NCBI GenBank assembly: GCA_023213315.1
Contig: JAKCPI010015353.1
Coordinates: 1 to 64,000, forward strand
From: Euborellia annulipes
Taxonomy: Eukaryota; Arthropoda; Insecta; Dermaptera; Anisolabididae
Direction: 5' to 3'
DNA length: 64,000 bases
Part shown: piece after piece, positions 50,340 through 60,098 of the stretch
Numbering within the stretch: the first letter of the stretch is position 1
Layout: every line of letters starts with the position of its first letter
The notes under the pieces: generated by a model
What the model was told of the DNA's origin: nothing
What the model saw: only the letters and a program-made list of their open reading frames with translations
Database searches by the model: none
Position numbers and translations under genes: made by a program

Positions 50340-50617
50340 TTTTTTTTTTTTTTTTTTTTAAACATTCACACTTTTTTCTCATTCACACTCACATTCATAC
50401 ACACATTCACACAGTCTTTTCGGCAACTTAGGCCATTTAAGACTTTGATGACAACCGTTATTTAAGAATCTATCTATTATTGGGGTCCAGGCATTCTTAT
50501 TTAAGCCATTTGGTATCCAAATGGCTTAAATAAAATCATCGGACTGCCTGGGGTCCGAACCCGAGACGTTTGGTATACGAGGTGAGCACGCTAACCTCTA
50601 CACCAAACCTCCAGGGC
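50340..50617 (-). mobile_element. S1 SINE, full length, tandem pair member 1
   Basis: Minus-strand SINE with head, body and long poly(A) (T-run at 50341-50359). The junction repeat GCGAAAAG on its right recurs after the second SINE and as GCGAAG before the first, so both used one target. Confidence 0.85.
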
Positions 50618-50627
50618 TCGCGAAAAG

Positions 50628-50831
50628 TTTTTTTTTTTTTTTTTTAAACATTCACACTTTTTCTCATTCACACTCACACTCACACACACATTCATACAGT
50701 CTTTTCGGCAACTTAGGCCATTTGAGACTTTGACGATAACCGTTGTAAGGAATATATTTATTGTGGGGTCAGGCATTTCTATTTAAGCCATCTGGTATCC
50801 AAATGGCTTAAATAAAATCAGTGGACTGCCT
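50628..50831 (-). mobile_element. S1 SINE, head-truncated, tandem pair member 2
   Basis: Same orientation as its neighbour, with a T-run, GTTGCCGAAAAGACTGTATG on the minus strand, and the body to GGACTGCC. The tRNA-like head is missing. It is flanked by CTCGCGAAAAG on both sides. Confidence 0.85.
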
Positions 50832-51689
50832 CTCGCGAAAAGTTATTATGAAAGTGAATTTTATACATTGTTGAACCAAACTCTTAAATAATAAATATAT
50901 ATACATTTATGTACCTGGTCATCGCATACTGTGTATTTATTTATCATATAAAGGTTTGGTTCAACAATGTATAAAATCCACTATGACACTTTCATAATGA
51001 CTTTTCGCCAGCTCTGAAGATGGTTCAAACACGGAACCGAAACGTCAGCCGTGCGAATTAAATAAATAAAAAAAAAAAACATTAGTTGCATCTCTCATTT
51101 TCTACCCTCTAATTAAAATTATCATTTATAGTAAAACTTCTTAAAAAATTTGTTTTTTTTTTTGTTTTACCATTATAAAGTGTTGATGTGTGGTTTTCTC
51201 AAATAATTCAGTTTCCTCATTTTAAAGTCCATAATATATTCTCAGTAATTTTCTTCATCTCTTTTCTGTTTTTGAACTAGACTAATTTATATCTTTTCTT
51301 CCTTTTCTCTTTAATTCCCAACTTATTAGACACGTAGGCAGTAGAATACAAAAGTTGTCGGATGCATTAAAAGTCATGTGACTTGTGGGTGGAAGAGAAA
51401 AATAACAACACGATTCTGCCAAACAAGTCAATATAAATTAAATTTAAAGAGCGTCGGTTATGATTAAAGAAAAACATGAATGTATTTAAATAATTAAAAA
51501 TATAAGAAATAAATTATTTTATTAATGAAAGATTATACTTTTTTAAATGGTATAAATAAGAATATGTTTTTTGATAAAAATTTCAATATTTGGATTGGAA
51601 ACTCATTGTTCATACAATTGCCTGTTCTTTAAAATCAGTATAATCAATATTCTGATATCGACGTCATAATACTTCAAAATTTACTTACT

Positions 51690-51975
51690 TTCTCTTACCT
51701 ATATATTTTAATATATTGAAAGAAAGTATTGGATTCATGTCAAACATTCGATGTCGAGATTTTGATGGATATACACGGGTTGAGTTCGCCTGAATCCAAA
51801 AAAATCTGGTGTGACTGGTCATTTCAACTTCCTAGCTCAATTCTTTTATGCTTTAAATTGAACACAGATAGACAGACAGACCATGATGCGAAAATAACGT
51901 TTTTGGATTCAGGGGACCTCAAAACGTGTATATTCATCACAATCTCGATAATTTTTGACATGAATCCCAATACTT

Positions 51976-52010
<35 letters not shown>
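51690..52010. mobile_element. HP-family fragments, head-to-head
   Basis: GAAAGTATTGGATTCATGTC to GAATCCAAAAAAATCTGGTG, then a switch to the opposite orientation ending in CTTTCTCTCTCTC and a TA run. This is two partial copies joined. Confidence 0.6.
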
Positions 52011-52011
52011 G

Positions 52012-52573
52012 TTCTTGAAGGTTTCCGCGACTGGATGTATGCGAAGACAAGTTTTCTCGGGTTAAGTCGCGTGGGGTGCTGAGATTTACTCGACGTTTCG
52101 GCTCTCCTTTTGGAGCCATTTTCAAGAGAGAAGGAAGTTAGGAGGTAATGGTGGAGGGGGGTTGTTTACGGGGTCGCAGTCTTCCTGGTCCCCAGGCCAA
52201 ACCAAACACAAACCCGATTACACAGAACCAACCACTGTCCATTCCTCAGAGACAAACCCAGACCTCTGAGGCATCCACCAAACACACCACCAACACACCG
52301 ACTTGGGGAGTAGGCAGATTGAGGCCCCGTAGTCAACCTAAACCGAACACAATTACACACACCCAACCTTCCTCCAGTTCTCAGAGACCAATCCACGCCT
52401 CTGAGTCATCCACCAAATTGACCTGGGGACCAGGAAGACTGCGACCCCGTAAACAACCCCCCTCCACCATTACCTCCTAACTTCCTCTCTCTTGAAAATG
52501 GCTCCAAAAGGAGAGCCGAAACGTCGAGTAAATCTCAGCACCCCACGCGACTTAACCCGAGAAAACTTGTCTT

Positions 52574-52580
<7 letters not shown>
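52012..52580. mobile_element. Palindromic element enclosing a GC-rich coding-like repeat
   Basis: Arms 52020-52200 and 52425-52578 are inverted (CGAAGACAAGTTTTCTCGGG and complement; GGAAGTTAGGAGGTAATGG and complement). The right arm carries TTGAAAA, T, GGCTC, loop, GAGCC, GAAACGTCGAG (52493-52528): the stem is intact but two core bases differ from CTGANGA. The interior (52190-52450) is GC-rich and has three ~125-bp repeats. Confidence 0.75.
52148..52480 (+). other. Coding-like Pro/Arg/Thr repeat inside the palindrome
   Basis: An open frame of 110 codons contains three related units, each with a W/L-G-x-G-R-L-R-P-R or GRSLPGP start followed by QxKPNTxxxTxxQPxS and (S)QRxxxxSExSTK. The repetition is at both protein and DNA level. 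It may be a captured gene fragment or part of the element's own former coding region. I do not recognise the protein. Confidence 0.35.
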
Positions 52581-52604
<24 letters not shown>

Positions 52605-52617
52605 TACATATATACAT

Positions 52618-53330
52618 AGGGAAGAGAAAGTAAAAGTGGTTCTCACAACATGGTCTGTCTGTGAACAAAATGCTTCAAGAACAAAAAGATCTAGAAGGTT
52701 GGAATTTTATATTAAAATTAAAATTAAATATACAAATTAAACACTAGGTTATTTGTTTCAAAGGTTTTATTAATTAAAAATTAACACTTAATACGTATTT
52801 CGACAATTCCTTGTCATCATCAGAAGTGATTACATTCTAATCTTCTGATGATAACAAGGAATTGTCGAAATACGTATTAAGTGTTAATTTTTAATTAATA
52901 AAACCTTTGAAACAAATAACCTAGTGTTTAATTTGTATATTTAATTTTAATTTACAAAATGTTTCAACGAGAACCAACGGTCGAAAGTTTAAATCTTATT
53001 TATATTTAAGTAAAGTACCCCCTAGAATGTGACACGAAGCTTTTAAATAAAATCGGCCACAGAATTAGTACTTTACTCATGTTATTTTTTATGTTTTTTT
53101 CGATTTTCTCAAAATTCGGTCCAACGATTTTGATTAAAATTCATGAATCAATTATTTTTTAGATTTTCTTTAAAATGTACATTCTCATTTTGCCATTGGA
53201 ATTTTCTGAAGACCACTTTACTCTTGTTTACATCTTGAATTCGACTGTCGGAAACTAAACATATGTCGACACAAAAAATCTTGTGTGACAAGCACAAAAC
53301 ACAACTTTCGATTACCGAAGATAATAGCTA
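52618..53330 (-). mobile_element. HP-family element, inverted, split by a palindrome
   Basis: GAGAAAGTAAAAGTGGTTCT and ATGGTCTGTCTGTGAACAAA start it. After the palindrome (52722-52972) it resumes with AAATGTTTCAACGAG, runs through GATTTTCTCAAAATTCGGTC and CTTTACTCTTGT, and ends in the hairpin half CTTGTGTGACAAGCAC. Confidence 0.65.
52722..52972. mobile_element. Near-perfect palindrome with exact CTGATGA core
   Basis: Two arms of about 105 bp (TATACAAATTAAACACTAGG and complement) are almost identical, with a ~25-bp centre. The right arm reads CTGATGA (52845-52851), TA, ACAA, GGAA loop, TTGT, C, GAAA (52867-52870), then TACGTATT. The left arm supplies AATACGTATT as the facing strand. The near identity of the arms implies recent formation. 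Confidence 0.8.
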
Positions 53331-53339
53331 AGCTGTTTA

Positions 53340-53782
53340 GAACCTGAGATACTTATTTTATTGAAATATAACATTTTTGTCTTCTATTTATGAATAAAAC
53401 TTTTTTGGAATTGAAGAATATATAAATGAGCTGATGGAAGTAATATAATGAGGATAAAATATTGACAACTAATATAAGCTTAGAAATAGAATAGATAGAT
53501 AGATGTACAATGATTGATTAGTGGAATTCTCCCGGCATTTATTGCCCAGGTGGCAGGAGAAGTGAACACAGATGCGTCGCCATCGCTTTGCCTTCCGGAC
53601 TTAAAGCAAACAACCGTAAAATTTAAGGATAGAGAATTAGAGAGAGCTTCTATATACTAACAAGGAAATGATAATCAATTCAAGTCAACGTTTGGTCGCC
53701 TCTTCCTCTATTTCTTGTAACTCCTACATTCATCTCCCATGGAATTACAGTAAAATAATGATTCCTTGAGAATTTACATATT
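53340..53782. other. No gene recognised
   Basis: AT-rich sequence with one moderately GC-rich stretch (53530-53610: GCCCAGGTGGCAGGAGAAG). No open frame, repeat family or splice signal could be supported. Confidence 0.4.
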
Positions 53783-53995
53783 ACACTGTGCGGCAAGAAA
53801 AAAAGCCCCGAGATAATTCCTTCAGATTCTGGGGGAGAGCCCTCTGCTTATTTCCACCCCTTTTCGTTAATTATAGAGCCATTAATCAAATTTGGAGGGA
53901 TGAAAAGGAATTTTTCAGCCTCAACATTTCTTCAGAAGGTCTGGAGAAGTGAAAAATTAAAAAACATTAACATTTGGATCCAAGGGGGGATGTGT
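53783..53995. mobile_element. Half copy of the CACTGTG foldback family
   Basis: ACACTGTGCGGCAAGAAAA to ACATTTGGATCCAAGGGGGG matches one arm of the 6301-7442 element, with a deletion near CAGATTCTGGGGGAGAGCC. It shows that single arms spread or survive alone. Confidence 0.7.
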
Positions 53996-54468
53996 TTTTA
54001 TCAATAAAATTTGGCATTTCAGGTATAATATAAATGTTGTTCTTTTTATTAGTACTAATATTTTATTAAAAGTTAATGTCCTCTCCTGGCTATGAGATAT
54101 TTAAATGTAATAGTTTACAAGAAATAGGGGTGAACCATAAGGAACCTCTCTGTGAATGAAAGGTTTTCATTTGTATTGATTATATTCATTTTCCCTGTAA
54201 TTGGAAGAATTTCTGTAAGGAATTTTTAATTCATTAAATAAATAGAACTCTTATACGAGCTCCACTTGATTGAACCCTATTATAGTTTCTTAAACTAGAA
54301 GATAGAATAAAGAATAGCAATAGAGAGAAAGAAAGAATTATTTTATTTTCTCTTTTTTTTTTTAATTTTCTTATTGTTTCTAAGGTTTGTCCGAAAATGT
54401 TTCAGAGGCAGGCTGCTGTTGAGCCTAGCGAACGTGAAATATGTTTTTGACGTGGTTAGGCATGTACT

Positions 54469-55176
54469 TCATCCTGGTCCTTGACCGCGAGTCACAGTAA
54501 TTAAGTTGCCGTTTTGATCTGGAGGCGCTGATTGAACAAGTCTACCAGCCAATGTCGAACCACTCTTATCCTTCTTTGGATTTAGCCAATCGAGGGCAAG
54601 CAATCGATCTAGAGAGTAGCGTAAGGTTATGTCAGGTTCGAGAATGTGTCGTACAACACTCTTAGCCATTGATGAAACTGAATCTTTAACGCGTGAACGG
54701 AAAACCCAGTTTCTGGACATTTGGTCTTTAAGTAACTTTCGAAGATTGGTGTCATCGAAGGGCATTGAGGCATTTAGCATAATGTAGAGAATAATTCCGA
54801 GTGACCAGATATCAGCTAATTTGGGGTTGTAAGGTGTACCCGAAACCACTTCAGGTGCGGCGTATGCCGCTGACCCGCAAAATGTGTTGCTTAGTACCCG
54901 GCGACCTTCTGGATCGATGCAGTACCGCGCGAAACCAAAATCAGCAATCTTGATGTTGTATCTGCGCGAGAGCAAAATGTTCTCACATTTTAGATCCCTA
55001 TGGGCGATATTCTTTGAGTGCAGGTATTGTAAACCGCTGACCAGTTGCCTAAACCAAAGGCGACATTGTGGCTCCGGCACCATTCCGTTGCGTTTCACAA
55101 AATCTAGCAGGTCACCATTATCAGCGAAACGCATGAAGATGAACACCCGCGGCCCACGTTGCAGGATGCTATGGAC
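54469..55176 (-). CDS. TSSK-like kinase exon 2
   Basis: Begins VHSILQRGPRVFIFMRFADN after acceptor TTTTTATAG, carries the catalytic and activation segments, and ends GNLITVTRGQGPG before the stop. Confidence 0.92.
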   Translation of the reverse strand, partial: VHSILQRGPRVFIFMRFADNGDLLDFVKRNGMVPEPQCRLWFRQLVSGLQYLHSKNIAHRDLKCENILLSRRYNIKIADFGFARYCIDPEGRRVLSNTFCGSAAYAAPEVVSGTPYNPKLADIWSLGIILYIMLNASMPFDDTNLRKLLKDQMSRNWVFRSRVKDSVSSMAKSVVRHILEPDITLRYSLDRLLALDWLNPKKDKSGSTLAGRLVQSAPPDQNGNLITVTRGQGPG

Positions 55177-55497
55177 CTATAAAAATGTTTCTGTTTTGAA
55201 AATGCTTTTAAATAAGAAAAAATCAAAGTATCATACTTGAATGATGTGGGGGTTTTCTATTTTGGTGAGGATTTCGAGTTCGCGTGGAAAGAACTTCTCT
55301 AGAAAGTCCCTCGGCGCTCGTTCCTTGTCAAAGATCTTGCAGGCGAGGTGCATCTTTTTAACGGATTGGCCATCGATGTAATCGGCCATGTGCACCGAGG
55401 CATATGAGCCCTGCCCGATTTTCTTGCCAATAAGGTACCCGCGCTGCTCGAGCGCATTTACCTCGGAGCTGCGCGGACTTAGCCGCGAGGCCATCAA
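54469..55497 (-). CDS. Testis-specific Ser/Thr kinase (TSSK family), two exons
   Basis: Exon 1 is 55237-55497 and exon 2 is 54469-55176, with a 60-nt GT-AG intron in phase 0; the product is 322 residues. Kinase landmarks are complete: Gly loop IGQGSYASV (res. ~28-36), Lys in LACKIF (~58), HRDLKCEN (~137-144), ADFGFAR (DFG Asp present), the activation segment with FCGSAAYAAPEV, DIWSLGIILYIML and a final RYSLDRLLALDWL before a short tail. FCGSAAYAAPE and ADNGDLLDF are typical of TSSK enzymes, germ-cell kinases of the CAMK group that phosphorylate Ser/Thr during sperm formation; their length is usually 270-370. The start at 55497 (MMASRLSPRS) gives an N-terminal extension of ~20 residues before the kinase fold. 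The exons are far richer in G+C than the surroundings. Which TSSK paralogue it is cannot be decided. Confidence 0.93.
55237..55497 (-). CDS. TSSK-like kinase exon 1
   Basis: Codes for the N-lobe from MMASRLSPRSSEVNALEQRG to KIENPHIIQ. The donor on the minus strand is CAA|GTATGA. Confidence 0.9.
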
Positions 55498-55813
55498 GCC
55501 TCAGCCAACCACCTCCCAACTGCGCAACCTCCTCGACGACGGCACTTCGGGGCATCTGGAGCAAGGGCTGCTCATTGCCTGCACCTCCTCACCGGCTACG
55601 GCAACAACAGCTGAAACCAGCCTGGCCGATTGAGCTGCAAAAAAAATCACAAAATGTTAACTTATTAAAATATGAAGACTATTAGCATATCATCTTAACT
55701 AACTTAAAAGAGCAAATACTACTTCAAATATTGCAAAATATGATTGAGGTGGTTGGCTAAAGCTGGATCTGAGATCATTATTTCTTATAGACTGGATAAA
55801 AGCACTGGATAGA

Positions 55814-56146
55814 GTGGTAGTTAGGACAAAAGAACGGATGCAGGATGAAGTTCAAAAAAAAATTTCTGAAGGTTTGGTTGGATTAACCCCAATAGAGCGA
55901 GATGTCAAGAAAATTTTTTTTAGATTTAATTTGGTGAATTCTGATGCTGAGTGTAATTTTGAGCTATTAGAATTTTTGGAAAGCCATGATCTCCACACCT
56001 CTTATGACCACGAGTATCCTAGTGACCTTCAGATCATTCATAGTGCTTTATTTGGTGTTATTTGGTTATTGAATCTCCAGATTAGAATAAATGAAATTTA
56101 CTCCACTGGCAAAGCTACTTATTTACATATTTGTATAAAATTATAA
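55814..56146 (+). CDS. Hypothetical ORF, 110 codons
   Basis: The frame runs from MVVRTKERMQDEVQKKISEG through GLTPIERDVKKIFF and an acidic/aromatic stretch to TYLHICIKL. The composition is protein-like (charged, with FRFNLVNSDAECNFELLEFL) and the ORF is unusually long for this AT-rich region. I recognise no domain and see no flanking exons. It is divergent from the kinase gene, about 320 bp away. It could be a small gene, one exon of a gene, or a decayed transposon ORF. Confidence 0.35.
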   Translation: MVVRTKERMQDEVQKKISEGLVGLTPIERDVKKIFFRFNLVNSDAECNFELLEFLESHDLHTSYDHEYPSDLQIIHSALFGVIWLLNLQIRINEIYSTGKATYLHICIKL

Positions 56147-56500
56147 AAAATTATGTACTTACATTTAGTCAAAATTACTGAGCAATTTAAAAAACCCCAC
56201 CGAAAGAAAATTTTCAGTAACTAAGTGATAAAACAAAATATAAACATTCTGAATTTCAATTGTTATTTATTATTTTGTAAACATAGATAAAATTTTATTA
56301 ACAGTTGTCATTCATTAAAAAGCCCTTTTTTGCTTAATTTTACATGCCATAAAAATAGTTTTTAATTTAATTTTAATTTTAATTTTTTATCAAAAAACCC
56401 TCTTGGCCCCAACATTTCGTATATTCACGATATAACGAGGAGTTACTCCAGATAAGACGGTTTTTTTCTCATTTTCATTAATTTATTTTTGTCTTTTCAG

Positions 56501-56563
56501 GTATTTTGTACTGCAAAAGCACCGTAACATCTATATATTGACATCACAACCGCAATTAATAAG
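56501..56563 (+). other. Possible 5' UTR exon of the RRBP1-like gene
   Basis: The segment is bounded by TTGTCTTTTCAG and GTGAGG, has no ATG and has stops in all frames. It could be a non-coding leader exon spliced to 58099. Only the splice signals support it. Confidence 0.3.
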
Positions 56564-56869
56564 GTGAGGCAAGGAACATTCCTGAAAAAATATTAGAGAT
56601 ATTCATTGGCCCATTATATATTACTGTATATAATTCCATATTTATTACTAATACCACCTATTTTTATTTTGCAACTTACTAATATAATTCAAAAAGTTTG
56701 AAAAGATAGATTTCAAATTTTTTCTATCAGTTCACATTTAAGTTTCAAGAGAGCAGCACCGGAAGTTATAAATAAGTGGTGCCGCCTAGCGGGAGTAATA
56801 TGAGTTGCACTTATATTTTTTCATTCAAAAATAAAAACTCAAATTGCAAATCATATTTAGGATATGCTT

Positions 56870-57465
56870 TTACTTTCTCTTACCCATATATGTTAATATA
56901 TAGAGAGAAGGTATTGATTCATGTCAAAAATTCGATGTCGAGATTTTTGGTGGATATACACGTTTTTCGAGGTCCCCTGAATCAAAAAAGTGGTTTTCCG
57001 GACATTGTCTGTCTGTGTGAGTGTCAGACTGTCTGTGTGTTTGTGTTCAATTCCAAGCATGAAGGAATTGAGCTATGAGGATGAAATTTTATATTTAAGT
57101 TAGACACCCCCATGGGCGGTGAAAATAAGCTTTTAAACATGGTCTGTCTGGGTGTGACTGTCAGACTGTCTGGGTGTTTGTGTTCAATTTTAAGCATGAA
57201 GATTCCTGATCGCCCAAAGAGTACTAGTACTTTACTAATGCACTTTTTCAGTTTTTTTCGTTTTTCTCAAAATTCCCTCCAACGATTTTGATTAAAATTC
57301 AAAAATCAATTATTTTTTAAATGCTCTTTAAAATGTATATTCTCATTTTGCCATTGATATCTTCTGAAGACCACTTTACTCTTGTACTTCATAGGAAAGA
57401 TAGGAGAGATGGTTGCTATGGTAACAAAATATAAATATTTTATCATACTTATAGGCTGAACGCAC
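56870..57465 (-). mobile_element. HP-family element, inverted, hairpin missing
   Basis: Starts at the AT end hairpin (ACTTTCTCTTACCCATATA), then GATTCATGTCAAAAATTCGA, a CTGTCTGTG-rich segment present twice (57007-57040, 57139-57180), AAGAGTACTAGTACTTTACT and CTTCATAGGAAAGATAGGAG. It stops at TTTATCATACTTATAGG and is followed by a 46-bp S1 SINE scrap (57467-57512) and a G-run. Confidence 0.7.
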
Positions 57466-57719
57466 ACATTTGGATACCAAATGGCTTAAATAAGAATGCC
57501 TGGACCCCCAATAGGGGGGGGGGGGGGACAATTCTTCAATTTCAAAAATTACGATAAATCCACGATTATTTTGAATTTGGCTCTTAAAATACTAAAAACG
57601 TCAAATGGGTTTCAAAATATTTTTTAGTTGTCAAAAAAAATTATAAAATTTTAATTATAATACCATCAAAAATTATTAAATAATTAATAAGGATTTTGTG
57701 ATATATAAATATAATAAAA

Positions 57720-57850
57720 ACAAAATTTGACGACTAAAAAGGCGTGGTCTGTCGGAGCTGGCAACCAATGGTGGTCGGCGCTGCAATCACCTCGGCGCAT
57801 TCGAGTTGGACACCCAAGTCGGCATCAATTCATCCAAAGGCCTATTCTAT
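57720..57850 (+). promoter_or_regulatory. Putative promoter/leader region of the RRBP1-like gene
   Basis: A GC-rich block just upstream of the coding start: GGCGTGGTCTGTCGGAGC, CAACCAATGG (CCAAT box), GGTCGGCGCTGCAATCACC, TCGGCGCATTCGAG. Exon 58099 begins at an acceptor, so a leader exon must lie upstream, and this is the best candidate. Confidence 0.35.
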
Positions 57851-58100
57851 ATTCATTTATCCATTCGTTACAATTACACAGTTAATTATATATTTTTATA
57901 TATATACTGGTGAATTTGGAAATCTTGTAGGTTCATTTCATCTACGGAATTTCCTTTTATTAACAAGTTTTCAATTTTGTCATACTCTTTGACTGCCACA
58001 TAAACACTTTTTTAATATTCTTTTGAGGTATACTATTTTATATTCTTTGCCATTGTTAGTTAACTTAATTAATGTATATTTTTTTATTTCAATTACAGAG

Positions 58101-58418
58101 ATGGATATCCAAACTGGATTAATTTTTTCCGGTATTGTAGTATTTTCGGCAATTGTCATATATGTTATATCGGTGATGGGAGTTAGAGAAAAAACATACG
58201 AAGAAGCGATTGCCGAACAAAGAAAAATTCCTGATGAACAATTATTATTAGGAAGAAATAATAAAGAGAAAACAAAAGAGAAAAAATTAAAGAAGGCCGG
58301 TAAAAAAGTTAAGGAAAAACCTTCTGAAAATGAAAACAAATCAGAAACATCAAGTGAAAAGGTACATGTTAATTTTGAAAAACCAGAAGCGGAATTATTA
58401 ACAGAGCCACCCAGTCAT
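58101..58418 (+). CDS. RRBP1-like coding exon 1 (106 codons)
   Basis: Acceptor TTTCAATTACAG at 58098, ATG two bases later, donor GTAAGT. It carries the membrane anchor and the YEEAIAEQRK signature and ends ELLTEPPSH. In-frame codons upstream of the ATG belong to the intron. Confidence 0.85.
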
Positions 58419-60098
58419 GTAAGTTTTATTTAATTTCTATTTACAGTAATAAAATTTAAATTTAACCTTCTATTTCTACCATTTTAATTAAAAAAAGTTA
58501 AACAAAATTTTAATTGTTTTATTCATTTTTTTGTTTAAATAAAAATTAAACTTGATTAGTTTTTTTAATGATCAGACAGAAACCAATCATTTTTAAATTA
58601 AAAAAAAATTGATAGAAAAAGCGTCTTTTCTTTCCTAAAATGGAGATTTTATTGATATTTCTTAAGCGATTATCTGATCTGCATCAATTCCTTAAAAAAT
58701 CAATTCTTATTTTTCCATATGTCGGAAATAAATATTAAGAATACCTTGTAAGAAATATAACCAATTTTTAACATATGTAGAGCGAATTGAGTTGAATTTT
58801 TATGTTTCACTTAACAGACTTCAAAATCCCAATTTGATCAACTTTTTTGTCCATGTTTTTATTTTCTTATTCATTGTCAATTTTGAGAACAGGCAACGAT
58901 ATTGATTGTCAAAAAGATGAACTACCTCTACTCAGAATTAGATGAGAAAGTTATTAGATTGGATAAAAAAATTGACAAGTTTCCCTTTTTTGTTTTATTA
59001 AAAATTCATTCATGTATAAATAAAATTTTGAATGTATTTTAAATAATGGTTTATACTAAATTAACATCTAATTAATTGTTTTATTTGTTTTTATAAATGT
59101 CTCACATTATTCTTGATAAATGTAATTTATTTCTCCCGTTAAATAACATTTCAAGGTGTTATACCTGTCATATGTCCCTTAAATGTTTTTTCATCAAATA
59201 GTTTTAAATGATTCATTCTCAAGGAGTAAGATTTATGACACAGAAAAATTTATTTTCAAAGGAACATAATATCATATGACGAGAATGATTCATTTAAAAC
59301 TATTGTAAATAATTAATAAAATATTTAACATGACGTGGACAACGGGACAAACAACTGGTTTTAGAAAACAGCCAAAAAAATTACAAAGCATGATTGTTAA
59401 TATTAACCTTTTATAACATATTAATAATAACCTTCTGTTTTCTTCTTTTTCTTCTATTTGTTTTTTATGTGCATTTTTTTTTCTTTTTTAATCTAACAAC
59501 AAAAAACTTTTAATTTTAAAAATTTATTTCACTTCCAAAACAAAAAAAAATATTTCTTTTAGGAAGAAAGAAAGAAGAAAAAGAAAGATAAGGTTAAACC
59601 AATTTTATTAAATAAAAATGAACATAATCCCATAAATGAGAAGCCAACAGTAGCAAATCATTTTGAAAAAATTCACCCCAAAGATGATTTGGAACTAAAA
59701 AAAGAGGTAGCATAGTAGTTTAAATAAAAAAAATCTTTTTTATTTTATTGTCTTGTTTAATTTATTTTTTATTTTTAATCAGAAACTTCATAACGATGAA
59801 GTAAAGCCTGTGGAGATCGTGGCTCCAGTAATTCCAACCAACCCAGAGCCTGTTTTGAAAACTAAGGGAAATTCTAAGGGCCAGACTGCTGAACGTCCTG
59901 TCAAAGTTGAAAAACAGAAAGAACAGCAACCGGCGGCTGTTGAACCTCCTATTCAAGCTAAGGAGGAGTCTCCATTGAATTCATCGCCAGAAATTATTCA
60001 ATCTTCACCAGCATCGTCATCATCGGCAACCGGGTCTCCAGCCGCGGCTGCCAAACAGAAGAAGAAGAAATCTGAGCTTGACAAACTCCAACAGATGA
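58101..60098 (+). CDS. RRBP1/kinectin-like ER membrane protein, N-terminal part
   Basis: Exons 58101-58418, 59563-59706 and 59783-60098 join in phase 0 and end in phase 1; the gene runs past the window edge. The protein starts MDIQTGLIFSGIVVFSAIVI, giving an N-terminal membrane anchor (residues ~6-28), then the hallmark VREKTYEEAIAEQRK, matching the SYEEALANQRK-type segment after the anchor in vertebrate ribosome-binding protein 1 and kinectin. A Lys-rich stretch follows (KEKTKEKKLKKAGKKVKEK; EERKKKKKDK), then a Pro/Ser/Ala linker and KKKKSELDKLQQM, where the coiled coil should begin. Family members sit in the rough ER membrane facing the cytosol and bind ribosomes or kinesin. The decapeptide repeats of mammalian RRBP1 are absent, as expected outside vertebrates. 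Confidence 0.85.
58419..59562 (+). other. Intron, no feature
   Basis: AT-rich intron of the RRBP1-like gene. The pair TCAAATAGTTTTAAATGATTC (59196) / GAATGATTCATTTAAAACTA (59283) is a short inverted repeat. Nothing else is recognised. Confidence 0.5.
59563..59706 (+). CDS. RRBP1-like coding exon 2 (48 codons)
   Basis: Acceptor ATTTCTTTTAG, donor GTAGCA, phase 0 on both sides. Reads EERKKKKKDKVKPILLNKNE to DDLELKKE. Skipping it would keep the frame. Confidence 0.8.
59783..60098 (+). CDS. RRBP1-like coding exon 3 (105 codons + 1 nt)
   Basis: Acceptor ATTTTTAATCAG, donor GTGAGT. Reads KLHNDEVKPVEIVAPVIPTN to KKKKSELDKLQQM. It is Pro/Ala/Ser-rich and ends in phase 1. Confidence 0.85.

Larger units (their letters stand above)
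50249..51108. mobile_element. Palindromic element, intact hammerhead-like core, two SINEs inside
   Basis: Outer arms: GGTAGAAAATGAGAGATGCA (left) and TGCATCTCTCATTTTCTACC (right). The right arm has CTGAAGA (51014-51020), T, GGTTC, 7-nt loop, GAACC, GAAACGTCAGCC (from 51039); the left arm has the complement at 50297-50330. A second inverted pair inside (ATTGTTGAACCAAAC) continues the palindrome to its centre near 50910. Two S1 SINEs lie in the left half. Confidence 0.8.

Noticed and set aside
52166..52396. Minus-strand ORF in the GC-rich palindrome interior
   Set aside because: Complement of the repeated block; the plus-strand frame is longer and shows clearer repeat units.
54884..55240. 118-codon plus-strand ORF over the kinase
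   Set aside because: Shadow of the kinase gene, crossing its intron.
57980..58339. 119-codon minus-strand ORF opposite the RRBP1-like exon
   Set aside because: Shadow of the real plus-strand coding exon, which has the family signature and splice sites.
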